The translations under genes were made by a program, and so were the position numbers. Of a DNA stretch of 64,000 nucleotides, positions 36,576 to 47,259 are shown one piece after another. The notes under the pieces are model-generated. The model worked only from the letters and a program-made list of their open reading frames with translations. It was not told the origin of the DNA and did not search any database. The DNA comes from Adiantum capillus-veneris (Eukaryota > Streptophyta > Polypodiopsida > Polypodiales > Pteridaceae), in the NCBI GenBank assembly GCA_014529385.2, contig CM043952.1, positions 68,639,370 to 68,703,369 of the forward strand, read 5' to 3'. The first letter of the stretch is position 1. Each line of letters opens with the position of its first letter.

Positions 36576-38660
36576 ACACAAAGTGATGGGTCCGGGGCAG
36601 CCATCCCAACCAACTCACCCCCTTATCCTTGGTACATAAGGTCTATTAACATGTCCTTCTGAGATCTTTTAATTACCGATAGCGAAGATTTTCCCCCGTC
36701 CTAGGCATACCCTTTGTTGACAACAAGGCACAAGTAGTCCTAGACCAATCCTCCAAGTGTTGCTTGCGCCCGAGCATCCAAATTAGCACTTTGCTTTCTT
36801 GTATAATTTTTGCGAAGCTTGCCACCTCAAGACCTCCTTCAAACACACGACGGTTCCTTGTCTGCCATACATTATGTAAGAAGAAGTACCTGACGATTTG
36901 AGTGCTAATGAGGATGGAAGGACCACCTGAATTCTTCCCTCCAAGGAATAGATCAGTCTTGTAAAAACCAAGTTTCCATGTTCTTTGGACCCATTTGGAT
37001 ATTTTCCCTGTGAGGCCTTTGATAGTTGGGCAATCCATGAAGAGGTGGGCCAGATCTTCACTAGCCAACCTGCACCCCAAGCATCAATCTGACCCAATCC
37101 CTCTTTCCTGAATCTTCACCCCCGTCTTGGTAAAGCACCCCAAATTACCTTCCATAAAAATACCTTCATGTGCTGTGGAACCTTTGGCTTCCAGATGTTC
37201 TCCATTACTTGCTCCACCTTTCCTACGGCCATTGTTTTTTCCATATCTTGTTAAGGGGGCTAGACCAATTCTTCTTATGCATCATTGTATGGTAAATGTC
37301 TTTAGGATGGGGTTTCCATAACAGACTGCTTCCGGGCTATTTCCAGGCGTTCCAGTCAAACTCTGAATCACAGATAGGCAAGTCAAGCTCTTTCCTCACT
37401 TTGTGGACCAGCAAGACCTCCAAGCTATTCAGTTGGTACTGGGTAACCAGAAGGTCAATGGTTTTCCAAATCTTGTTGTCATTGTTCCAGAAGTGCCCCA
37501 ATTGATTCAGACCCTTATTATTTAGCTTCCTGGCTGTCTCTATCCAATAGGGAATTTGTGGCGGATCTACAACTTTGGAAAGCCAGGGGGACCAATGCAA
37601 AATGGAGTTCTTGAAGTATCTGGTTTTTTCCCTCCACTTTAAGACTCGTGATGCTCTATTGCATTTTCTTACCAATTCTCCTGAGCTGGCCCCCAGTCTT
37701 AGGGTAGTCCACGTCGGGGCTAGCAGCTTGTCATGAACCTCCACCCCTCTCCACTTTCCACCTTTCGAGCCAAGTTTAACTTCTTCTATCATATCTTTGA
37801 TCATGACATCCCAAACTTGATCTTGTTTAGCCAAGGAAACAACAAATTTGGTGCAGCAAGCTTATGCATGGGCCACAGGGTTCAGAATTCCGAGGCCTCC
37901 TTGATTCCCCGGCCGAGCAACTGATTCCCAGTGGGCCCATTGCCATGGCCTAGAGGATTTCGTGTTGTTTTTCTATAAAAACCTTTTCATTGGTTTTAAG
38001 AACTCTTTCTAGTGACACTTAGCCATCTTGAGAAGCGGGCTAGTGAAGGAAATATAAGGAATCATAAAGGCATTTATCACTTTTATCCGACTTGGGAATG
38101 GGAGAAGAGCATACTCCCACCTACTCATTTTTGTTTTGATTGTTTCAAGCACCCACTCAAATATTTGCTTGTGAGTTACGCCCACCCCCAAGGGGGCTCC
38201 CAGATGTCTGAAGATATTCCCTTTTGTGTAGTTCTCCCTTGACCAGTCAGAAGGGTCAAATGAGTCATTTTTCGATAGGGAGATCATCCTTGACTTCTCT
38301 ATATTACACTGGGACCCCGAAGCTACTGAGAATATTTGTACAATCTCTAGAGCTTTCCCGATGACCTGGGGCACGCCTTCAAGAAGAGAAGATAATTTTC
38401 TGCAAAAAGTTTTGCTAGGAGTTGCCTATCTCCTGGCAAAGACAAGCCTTGCACCTCCCCTCGTTCGGCATTAGCTTCAAGCGTCGTGATTAAAGGATGT
38501 GATCCTTTAATGGCAAAAAAAGGGGGGGGACAGAGGGCATCCCTGCTTAATAGACCTTTTAACCTCAAAAGAGTCCATAATGCTATTGTTGAATAGCAGC
38601 TTTGACTGGCTTCCAGCTCCCAGTACACTTACAAGACGACATAGGCGCGGTCCAAAGCCC
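36576..38660 (-). mobile_element. 5'-truncated LINE (non-LTR retrotransposon)
   Basis: On the minus strand the second half of a LINE reverse transcriptase is readable in several frames: QGCPLSP near 38545, GEVQGLSLPGDRQLLAKLF near 38440, a degraded active-site strand FAENYLLFLK where F-A-D-D is expected, SGSQCNIEKS near 38310, FRHLGAPLG near 38210, and a terminal zinc-knuckle-like region with EDLAHLFMDC near 37050. The endonuclease and first half of the polymerase are missing, typical of 5' truncation. Frameshifts separate the blocks. The active-site change alone would abolish activity. Confidence 0.8.
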
Positions 38661-39067
38661 AAAGCTTCCATGAAGGCTTCTCTTGTCTTGCTTAAGAAGA
38701 GAGGTCCTTAAGTAGCCTGTTAATGGTTGATTTTGTTAATTATATTAGGGTAAGTGGGACTGGGATCTATTATCGGTTTTGTTGAGCCCACTATGTGGGA
38801 TATGGTGCACACCTCGGGAGCTTTGGTCTTAATAATGGGGTCATTTTAGACTTTCCTACGACTTTACCATTATTGAGCCATAAGAAGTTCGAAAGGAGCT
38901 AGCCCTCATCAATTCTGTAATATTAGGCCCACTCCAGTACTCTCTATAATTAACCAATTTGATCCGTGAGTGTAGATACTTAAGTGTTGATTTTCAAAGG
39001 CTAAGAGGAGTAGCAACTAAGGTTTTGAATTGCCAAAGCATACACTAAGTACACAAATTTTGTTAAC

Positions 39068-41140
39068 ATGGCTGACAATAACCAAGAGAGTAGGATGAAC
39101 ATTGATAACTTTGATTTTGCACATGAAGGTGCTAATGATTATGCACCCATGTTTGTCAATTATGTTGTTGCTAGATTGCAACAAGCTATGGGCAACCCTG
39201 CTTTGCAAGTCGAAGTTACTCAACAACTTCATGCTTCTGGGATTTCCCTTCCTCTCCAAGAGGAAAGAGAGCTTAGGAGGCCTCTTGATGAGATCCCAAA
39301 AGAAGACTCTCTCCCATACAAGAGAAGAAATCCAAAGAGCAAGAAATTAATAAATGTTTAAGTTCCTCTGAAGATGTGGCTCGACAAAGACGGCGGCCAG
39401 ACAATCGCCAACTCCTCCCAAGAGGAAACGGTCAACCCACAGTCCTTATCCTCGTCACTCCGAAAGGGAAGAGAGGAAACAAAGGAAGAAAAGGGCAAGA
39501 AAGAGGTCACCCTCTTCTCCTTCTTCTTCACCTTCCTCCTCTTTCGACGAAAGATATGGCTATTCTCCTAGAGAATACAAGAGGGGAGGACATTGCAAAT
39601 CATACCCTACATGTCAAAGGTCACAAAAGCTCAAGAAGTTCAAAGAGGGAGGAAAGAGTATCTATTTTCTCACCTATGATGGCACCTTGAGTGCCACCAA
39701 CAAAGTACTGGCCTTCATCCAGTAATTTGATGCGGCCTTTGGGGACAAGGGCTTCATGGAGTCCTCCAAGCTACGCCATGTAGCTATGCACTTTCAGAAA
39801 TTGGTTCGTCAATGGTGGGTTAGCCTTTGTGGAAATGGCAAAGCCCCAAAGACATGGAAAACTCTATGAGTTTCTATCATGAAGCAATTCCTTGCAAGTG
39901 ATGCAAAGGACAAAAGTGCTTACCAAATGGCACAGTTTGAAGCTTCACTCTCATGAGTCTATCCACAAATATGTATACAAGTTTTGGGATTTACATCTCA
40001 AGGCTAGTGTCTTTCAAAAGATAGACTTCGTTGAGAAAAAGCAACAATTTTGCACGGGATTACTTGAAGAGATGGCCGAGTACGCCAACTCTCAAAGACC
40101 TAGTTCTATCATCGAAGTAAGCCACCACACCATGGTTGCACTGCTTTGCGCATCAATTTCTAACAAGGGGCTAGACGGAATGTCAAGCCCATGGAAAACA
40201 AAGACAAAAGTGATGCAAAGGGAAAAACCAATGCCCAAAATTCTTCCCAAGGCAATTCCAACAACAACAACAATCGGTCCAAGGAGAAGGGAGTTTACAA
40301 AGGTAAAAACAAACTCTCTCCTGAAGATCTTGAAGCTTTTCGCAAGGACCATAAATGTTTTAAGTGTGAGGAGCAAGGACATGGATATCGCTCTTGCCCC
40401 AAGAGAAATACTCGCAATGAGACTCCTAGAGCTTCCACCATTGAAGCTCCAAAAGAGGATGCTCATTACAAATGATCACCTCTCTCCTATGCTTGGGGAA
40501 TGGTAAGAGAGCATGATGACTTCATCTTGTTTGACCCTGGCTCTACTCACAACTTCATATAAACGGAGTTGGCCACCAAGTTGGGAGTTCAAGCTTTCGA
40601 GATGGGAGATGTTGTAACTGTCGATACTACTTCCAAGGGACAACAAGCCTCCGTTACTCCCTTGATTGGGAAGTTGAGGCTTCATGTCCAAATCTATGTC
40701 GACAAAGAAGACTTATTTTTCTCTCCTCTCTAACATGAGGGTGCTATCCTAGGGGCACCATGGTTCAACCCCATGGCTTCCAACATGAAGTTCCCTAAAA
40801 GGAGAATCTACTTCACCTACATGGGAAAGAGCATGTATATAGATGCTAGTGAGTCTGGTCGTACTATACTACTTGTAAATCCTCCTGCTTTGATAAATCA
40901 ATGAAGAGCTCAGTTTCTGCGTACATGAGTTTTGTCAAAGAGTCCCCAAAAGGTCCTAATGTTTCATCAAATGTAAATGGTAGGAATCAAGAAGAGTTAG
41001 ACTTGTCTAATTTTCTACAAGTATTCCAAGATGTGTTCATCGATGATATCCCTATGGACGTACCTTCAAAACGAGGGGATGATGACCATCAAATTGAGCT
41101 CCTACTAGGAAGCTCACCGCCTAACAAGCCTCCTTATTGA
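39068..41140 (+). pseudogene. gag and protease of the second gypsy element (broken)
   Basis: The ATG at 39068 opens a 97-codon gag start (MADNNQESRMNIDNFDF). After a frame change a capsid-like stretch follows (FMESSKLRHVAMHFQKLV near 39760), then a zinc knuckle CFKCEEQGHGYRSC near 40355, and the protease with FDPGSTHNFI near 40530, where D-P-G-S-T stands for the usual D-S/T-G active site. The last part, 40901-41140, is the linker to reverse transcriptase. Several stops and shifts make it inactive. The coding continues at 50721 after the TIR transposon. Confidence 0.88.
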
Positions 41141-41162
41141 GTTTCCCAAGCTCAACACATTA

Positions 41163-41190
41163 GGAAAAATATGGACTCTCCTTGGGCCTT
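41163..41190 (+). repeat. Left terminal inverted repeat
   Basis: Starts GGAAAAATATGGACTCTCC. Pairs with 50691-50718 except for one base (T versus A after CTCC). Confidence 0.93.
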
Positions 41191-41900
41191 TTTGATTAGT
41201 GAAGGCTTATGGGAGAACCAATGAGAGGGCTCTTGGGATATCACTTAAAGGGGGAGGAATGGTAGGGGTACAGCCTAATTGTCTCCCTCTTCAATGCTTG
41301 GTTCTTAGAGAGAGGTGGGAGGGAAGCTGGGGGGGGGGGGGGTTAATAGGGGGAAAGAGGTGTCATAAAAGAGGGAGGGACCCCCAAAAGAAAAAATACA
41401 CAGGCTTAAAAACCCTAAAAAATGAATTTTTTTTAAGAGTGTCAAAATTGACTCATTTGCCTCCAAAACTGTCCCAAAACATAAACTAACTTCAAAAAGT
41501 CAATTTCTCCCCCCCCCCCCCCCCCCCCCCCAAAATCTACTTTTCTCTCCCTCCCTCACTACTTTTCTCTCCCACACTCTCCCTCCTCCCATTCTCTCTC
41601 TACAGTCAAGGCAGCCATAGCCAAAAGCTTTCCACCACTCTCTTCCTCTCTCAATAGCTCCCCCTTCTCTCACACCTCCATCAACCCTCTACAGACCCAC
41701 ACCCCATAGCCCACAGCTCCACTATCCTCTCTACCTCTCACTCCTCCCCTCTTTCTCTATCTCCACTATCAAAGCCACCATAGGCATCTCACCTCACCCT
41801 CCCCTCAGCTCCTCATTCTCTCTCCACGGTACCCACACACAATAGCCCATAGCCTTGCCCACTTCTCTCCCTCACCTTCCTCCCACCCATTTCCAATCCC
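41191..41900. other. Subterminal non-coding region of the transposon
   Basis: Contains G-rich (41328-41342), C-rich (41509-41531) and pyrimidine-rich tracts (41545-41870) with repeated CTCTCTCC words. The pyrimidine-rich tract just before the first plus-strand gene could be its 5' untranslated or promoter region. Confidence 0.5.
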
Positions 41901-41923
41901 TTCCTAAGCCCAACTTCCCAAGA

Positions 41924-43122
41924 ATGTCCATCGCTAACACGCATAGACGGCCCAAACCAGAGATACAGGAGATTGTGTTGCACAACACAAAAAAATCAGA
42001 GGGGGGATGGATCCCAGAGGTATTCAAGAAGGGTTCATGGGTCTAAATGCAACCGTCTAGTGCTGGACCTCATCGCGTACGATGTCGAGGCGTATTGGAA
42101 CGCCATTGGAAGGGAAGACTATTGGCATTCAAAGAAACCAAGTCCGGAATGGTGGCCATCGTGCAACACGTGTATAGTGAAGCTAAGATCCACCTAAAGA
42201 GAGCTTCAACTCTATTTGCACCTCATTGTAAGTCCTCATGGTTTAGCTATCCAATGCATATATCATGTTTACGTGCATGCGATCATTATGTTTGACTAAG
42301 GGCATTTGTAAAGATGTTTTTCCATCCAGCTTAGTTGAGGAGCATCCGCTTGAGTGCCTCTCAGGCACGTTCATGGTTGTGCATGCTCACATTGGGGAGC
42401 TTATGTTTCCTAATGTCTCGTCGAAAAAACTTACCGAGCAAGGAATATTCATGTACTCCCACAAGTACGTGGTGCCCAAGTCAAGCCAAAGCTATGGTAG
42501 GCTAGAAGCCGTGGAGACACCCTCATTGCAGAGTGCAGAATGGCCAACTCCAGACCATTGGGCCTTGATTTCCTTCAAGCGCAAGGTGCTGCAAGATTTC
42601 CAAGGGTCCCTAAAGTTTGGTAAGGCAACCAGATCGGTGGGTCTCAGTTGGCATTGTCCCATTCATTTGTTTGTGCATGCATTCCACTCTCTGCCGATTG
42701 TAGAAACACCGACAATGTTTGTTTTCAAAGAAGTTGACATAGATGCAATGGACACCATTCTAGGTGTCAATTGGGGCTATGTTGACGGTTTGCATGATGG
42801 TGACCGTTACAAGTGCAATGTGTCCCCCACACAACTTTGCCTTCGATATTTGAAGGCAAGGTGCACCTTGTATGCACGGTTTAGCTACGAAAGGTGGATG
42901 CACAAACGTGGCAAATGGATACCCTTGCAGCTGACAGCCGAAGAGGTTCAATCCTTTGAAATTCGTGTCCGCATGCCCAATAATGAGGTGGAGGTGATTG
43001 CAGTGAATCCGCATTGGACTCTTGCCAATCTTCGGGAACACTTTGTCATAATGGGATTCGAGGATGGCGGCAATGCAAGTTTAAAACTGGAACAACGCAA
43101 GGTCTACTTTGTGCTTGATTAG
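41924..43122 (+). CDS. Transposon gene A, function unknown (exon structure uncertain)
   Basis: The last exon is clear: an open frame from about 42330 to the stop at 43120-43122, preceded by a TCCATCCAG acceptor, coding for about 264 residues. Upstream, an ATG at 41924 opens RRPKPEIQEIVLHN and runs to a stop at 42044. A further open stretch to the donor ATT|GTAAGT at 42228 continues in more than one frame, so the 5' exons may be shifted or alternatively spliced. The protein has no signal or membrane segment. Its C-terminal 60 residues (IRVRMPNNEVEV to KVYFVLD) have the strand-helix-strand pattern of a ubiquitin-like beta-grasp domain, which is only an impression. I do not recognise the family. 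It is codirectional with gene B and about 380 bp upstream of it. Confidence 0.6.
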
Positions 43123-43415
43123 CTACCTTTCCTTAATTTTTGTGGGTATTTGTATTTTGATTGCCCATTTTTTGGTTGTGTAGATTGGAAGGCGGATGGA
43201 GGCCACTATGCTTGTTTACAAAGATTGGGCTACAGACGAAGTCATCTTGTCTAAGTGAATTGGCTTGTAACTTTAATCGTTTATATATTGGATATTTTAT
43301 TAAAGATTTTGAAAATTTTTAAGGTGTTGTAATTGATTTTGTACTTGAGTTTTAAGGTGTTGTGTAAATTTATTTTTAAAATGCACATTTTTTATTTTTT
43401 TCGAGATGGAATATG

Positions 43416-43426
43416 TCTATATAAGG
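43416..43426 (+). promoter_or_regulatory. TATA box of transposon gene B
   Basis: TCTATATAAGG lies about 85 bp upstream of the ATG at 43505. A start about 30 bp downstream would leave the earlier ATG at 43406 outside the transcript, so I choose 43505 as the start codon. Confidence 0.6.
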
Positions 43427-43504
43427 GGGACCACCTCCTCATTCACCATTTTCATCCCAGCATTGCAGAGAGACCTAGCATACCCAATCACGCAAAGAGA
43501 AGAC

Positions 43505-45068
43505 ATGGCTACTACTTGTGCTTTAGATGCATTCCTTATTGAGGCTGGGCATGCAAATCGCCCTGATCTTCAAGCATTTTTCACAACCCAACCCGATTTG
43601 GAAACCACCTTGACCCTCCACTCTCAATCTCTTGAGCACATTACTTCATACATTTCCATGTGCATGGGGAGATTCATTGTTGAGTTACCAAACCGGCAAG
43701 GGCAATGGGTCCCTGAGGGCCTTCTGCACCACATCTACCAAGGGGACATGCCATTTCATCAGCGACTTGCACGCTTTGCCACCATAGCACAACTCGCCGG
43801 ACAATATGTGCGGCTTGAAGTTGATGATGTGCGAGCAATGCGTAAGGGAAGGATCGGAAACACTTTTTTCTTTGTCCAGGCCATAATGATCTTCCTCCTT
43901 CACGAGTGCCCAGCAGGCCCTGACGTAGTGCTACCACACTTGCAGATCGGCGGGGTACTGGTTGATTTGAAGGACCCCAAGCCCGCGGCCATTGACACAT
44001 CCGAAGAGGAGATGACGCTTGCCTTGACCTACCCTGTAGGGATTCAAGGCCTCTTGGAGGACTCTCCAAGTGTCGGTTCATCCTCGGGACCGTCAGAAGG
44101 AACCAACACTCGGGATGCCATCCCTGAGGTAGAGATTACCCGCTTCTCCTCCATTGTGGTGGGTGGGGAGGAGTTTGTGTTTATGCACGATATGGAGAAA
44201 TCCTTTGAGCTTTGCATGGATGAGTTTTTCACCATCCTCGATGCCCATGGAAAGTTTGAGGTTGATACCACCACCTCCCATGACGATGATCCCCTACTGT
44301 CCATGGGGAATACTTTGGCGGACACAGTGGTGATCGCACAAACCGAGGTGGCAGCGGCCGAGCAGGCCAAGGTCTCTGAGGAGGAGTTTGCGGCCGTGCA
44401 AGCCATGTGTTTGGCTAAACACGCAAGAGTGGATTCACCATCACCTGCTACAACACCTGTTTTGCTTGATCCAAAGGGGAAGTCAAGTGTGGATCTTTAC
44501 TTGCACCCAGATGCTGATGAGGAGGATCGTAGACAAGAGGTATAGATGCTCACTTACATTTGATTGTTACAAATGATTTTGTTGATGTTATATCATAATT
44601 CTCTGCCATATTTCTCACAAAACCTATGTTTTGCAGGATGTTTTGGAGGTTGACGCCTGGGCGCAACGGTCAGGGGGGAGGAGGACGCCGTTCGGACCTC
44701 AAGCGGCACTTGCTCCCTACCTCGGCACACTTCCGACTGGTGTCGTGGTGTTTGTGCATGCCGACTACTCTCCCAATGGTCGCTACAACATTTTTTCTCT
44801 CCGTTCAATCTCCGAGGTGTTGTGCTTAACAACCCTTGCCCAATCAGCCAACCTTGTAGTGCTTGTAAAGAAAGATTTTGCAATATCCACTTTCGGCATT
44901 AACTTTCACGGGCGCCTTATCGCCCATGTCGGCATGAACCAAGCTGTAGGGGTTAATGACACCCAAGAAATCACAACCACTTTACTTAACATGGAGCCAC
45001 CCCAAAAGGCCAAGCGCCAGAAAATTGTAATTCGAAAGATCCTAAAGCAAAAGCCGAACATCATGTAA
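43505..45068 (+). CDS. Transposon gene B, two exons, function unknown
   Basis: Exon 1 is 43505-44539 (345 codons) and exon 2 is 44637-45068 with stop at 45066-45068. The donor AGAG|GTATAG and acceptor TTTTGCAG|GATG join the frames in phase, giving about 488 residues. The first 150 residues (MATTCALDAFLIEAG onward) look helical and globular. Residues 190-345 are acidic and low in complexity. The second exon encodes a compact region with GVVVFVHADYSPNGRYNIF and LVVLVKKDF, then a basic tail KAKRQKIVIRKILKQK that could be a nuclear localisation signal. I see no catalytic motif or known domain. Its frame is fully open, unlike the transposase candidate on the other strand. Confidence 0.65.
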
Positions 45069-45139
45069 AGCATTGATTTCTATTATGGAACTACTTTTTG
45101 GTGTCTACGACTCTCTTACTTGCAAGTTTATGAATTTGT

Positions 45140-45960
45140 TATATGTTTGGCTTCCATTCTGTATGAGAAGCACCATAATTTCTGATATGACTACTAAAGG
45201 GTTTGGCAGGCCTTAAAATTAATAATATGCATACTTTGTTATATGTTAGGCTTCCAAAGTTATTGATTTGCCTGCTGAAGGGCTTGGAAGGCCCAAAAAT
45301 GGGCTGCCACAAGGGCGCGCATTTGGGCCTTCCATCAACAAATGAAAGGGGCAAATGCGTGCCCTTGTGGCAGCTCATTTTGGAGCATGTAAAGCCCATT
45401 TAGGAGCATACCTAGGTACATTACATGTGTAAAACCCAAATACAAGAGGTAAACATGTTTTGGTAGCTCATTTGGGGTAATCTCAAGCCCATTTTGGAGT
45501 AGACCCAAATACTTAAAGTTGTAATACCAAATCACAAGAGGAAACCATGTGTCAGCTCAGTTTGGAGCATCTCTAGCCCATTTTGGAGCATAGGGCCAGA
45601 TGCTTTACAGTTGCAATAACCATCTTTCAAATTTTTTATGCTACATGGACTAAGGGGGGATGATAATTTCCAAATGCATCTATGCTAATTGAAGCATTGA
45701 AGCAAATGAAATATCCTTATTGCTTGTTAAAATTTTTTGGAAACCATTGGAAAGGGCTTTGAATTCCCTAAAAAGGGCTGCCACAAGAGCGCGCATTTTG
45801 TCCATCCATATGCCTCTGGAAGCCCCAAATGCGTGCCCTTGTGGCAGCCACTTTTGGGGCATTCCAAGCCATTTTCAAGGCTTTCTGGATGCTTTTTCCA
45901 TGCAGTAGTGAGTTTCCCCTTGCTTCAATGCTTCGCATAGCATGGATGCATCAGGAAGTG
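45140..45960. repeat. Central region with two hairpin-bearing repeats between converging genes
   Basis: Two diverged direct copies of about 120 bp lie at 45275-45395 and 45750-45870. Each holds an inverted repeat: CTGCCACAAGGGCGCGCATTT-like arm (45304-45324; 45778-45798) and AAATGCGTGCCCTTGTGGCAG-like arm (45353-45373; 45827-45847), with one or two mismatches and a 28-bp loop. The sequence between and around them repeats GCCCATTTTGGAGCA and GGGCTTGGAAGGCCC words. Placed where plus and minus transcripts converge, it could act in termination, replication or transposase binding; that is inference. Confidence 0.7.
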
Positions 45961-46089
45961 CATGCCCCACTTAGACAAGGTGCTTAACGTAGGCAAGTTT
46001 TTACAATAACAAGCTAATGGCTACATACATACAAAAGAAGGTAGACAAAACATGGACCAGTGCTACATCGCATGGTACAGAATTAAAGC

Positions 46090-46205
46090 AATACAGTGCG
46101 CAGAGTGGGGTATACAATCAAAAGATGCTTATATTCAAATTCTTCCCAATACAATGCACAGAGTGGGGTATACAATCAAAAGACGCTTATATTCAAATTC
46201 TTCCC
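46090..46205. repeat. Tandem duplication, period 58 bp, at the 3' end of the H3-like gene
   Basis: CAGAGTGGGGTATACAATCA at 46101 recurs at 46159, and the flanking 58 bp are nearly identical (a few transitions). The duplication shifts the reading frame of the H3-like gene in its last codons, since 58 is not a multiple of three. Confidence 0.9.
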
Positions 46206-47118
46206 AATCTTGGAAGTTTCGTAAATACAAAAAGGTTTGATGCCTAATTACAAGCTGTTCCTCATGGCGCAAACGACGAGCAAGTTGCATATCCTTGGGC
46301 ATAATGGTTACACGCTTTGCATGGATGGCACATAGGTTTGAATCCTCAAATATGCTAGTTAGATATTGCTCTGCTGCCTCTTGGACTCCCTCTATGTCCA
46401 CGGCGTCCATCCGAAACTGAGTGTTGTACAATTGCAAAACCTCCCTGCATAGCCTTGCAAAAGGGGCCCTCCGAATCAAGAGCTCGGTGCTCTTCTGATA
46501 GTGGCGAATCTCTGCAAAAGCACGGCTGCGCTTTCGCACTTTTTGAGGTCGACGGGGAGGTGCATTTGTTGCATGAGTTGGGGCAGCTTGCTTCCTCTTC
46601 TTGTAGACAATGCTCTTTCTCTTTTTTGGCCGCACATGCACTTCCAACACCTCATAATCTGATTCCACACACTCTCCATTTGATTCGTGCTCTTCACTAT
46701 TGAGCGGATGTGATGGTGTAGGTCCACTCCCTTTAGGGAGTGTCCTACCCCCAGTAGAGATGTGAGCCTCATAAGTTTGTATTTTGACGCCAAGCCATGG
46801 GGGATTTTTATCTGTTTGCGTCTCTTTAGAGCCTTCTGACGGCTGCTTTTGGTTGTTTTTTTCTGTGCCTCGGTCGCTCTCATCCTCCCTGTTGCCATCT
46901 GAATCATTGGAGTCCGATGAATAGACAACAAGGCGATGCTTCCTTCTCTCTTTTGCTACTGTAGAGGACTGGCCATGCTGATTTGAAGCTCCAGCTTCTT
47001 CTGTGTGGACCTCACCTTGAGCTTGTGAAGTTCCAGCTTCTGTTGCTGTATCTTTGAGTCGTTGTCCATCCGGCCCCTCTGGATATGCAATCCTTGCCGT
47101 TTGTTTTGTTCTTGCCAT
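46135..47118 (-). CDS. Divergent histone H3 with conserved N-terminus and long inserted tail, transposon-borne
   Basis: An intronless frame of 327 codons. I start at the ATG at 47118 because a TATA-like TATTTAAA (47170-47163, minus) lies about 45 bp upstream and the ATG at 47160 would then precede transcription. Residues 1-9 are MARTKQTAR, as in canonical H3; residue 10 is isoleucine, so the usual K9 is replaced while K4 remains. Residues 11-190 are a long, largely acidic and probably disordered tail ([16 protein letters not shown] at 67-82). It contains [10 protein letters not shown] at 120-129, like the H3 STGGKAPRK stretch, and a basic cluster [14 protein letters not shown] at 163-176. Residues 197-286 are an H3 histone fold: [15 protein letters not shown], then REVLQLY, then [20 protein letters not shown]. 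Loop 1 has H3 length, not the longer CENH3 length. A 40-residue extension follows. Canonical H3 is 136 residues. Confidence 0.9.
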   Translation of the reverse strand: MARTKQTARIAYPEGPDGQRLKDTATEAGTSQAQGEVHTEEAGASNQHGQSSTVAKERRKHRLVVYSSDSNDSDGNREDESDRGTEKNNQKQPSEGSKETQTDKNPPWLGVKIQTYEAHISTGGRTLPKGSGPTPSHPLNSEEHESNGECVESDYEVLEVHVRPKKRKSIVYKKRKQAAPTHATNAPPRRPQKVRKRSRAFAEIRHYQKSTELLIRRAPFARLCREVLQLYNTQFRMDAVDIEGVQEAAEQYLTSIFEDSNLCAIHAKRVTIMPKDMQLARRLRHEEQLVIRHQTFLYLRNFQDWEEFEYKRLLIVYPTLCIVLGRI

Positions 47119-47162
47119 GGAAGCATCTAGTAGGGAAAATGACAAAATGAGCGCCTTCAACC

Positions 47163-47170
47163 TTTAAATA
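47163..47170 (-). promoter_or_regulatory. TATA-like box of the H3-like gene
   Basis: Minus-strand TATTTAAA, 45-52 bp upstream of the start codon, the only such motif in the short intergenic gap to the next gene. Confidence 0.5.
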
Positions 47171-47259
47171 GGGTTTTTTGGGATTTGGGCCCTTTCACAC
47201 TATGCGGCCAATTAAGTGAAACTCAAATAAACCAATTGAATTTAACAAGTAAACCTGGA

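Larger units (their letters stand above)
35107..39067. other. Gypsy leader region, swollen by LINE sequence and a microsatellite
   Basis: Almost 4 kb separate the primer site from gag, far more than a normal leader. It includes the LINE piece at 36576-38660, a (CT)35 tract at 36393-36463, and at 35236-35300 a segment resembling the LINE end at 36590-36655 (both carry CAACCATCCCACCCAACT-like words), perhaps a second LINE tail. The rest shows nothing recognisable. Confidence 0.5.

Noticed and set aside
43406..43504. ATG at 43406 as start of transposon gene B
   Set aside because: It lies upstream of the TATA box that ends at 43426, so it should not be in the transcript.
43674..44406. Minus-strand frames of 120-135 codons opposite transposon gene B
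   Set aside because: The plus-strand frame has TATA box, start context and in-phase splice sites; the antisense frames have none.
46455..46931. Alternative frames overlapping the H3-like gene
   Set aside because: They are out of frame with the recognisable histone fold and have no motifs.
46135..47118. Reading the H3-like gene as a centromeric H3 (CENH3)
   Set aside because: CENH3 has a longer loop 1 and a tryptophan after it; here loop 1 has the canonical H3 length and the tryptophan is absent. MARTK alone is shared by some CENH3 tails, but residues 6-9 (QTAR) and the [19 protein letters not shown] blocks fit H3 better.
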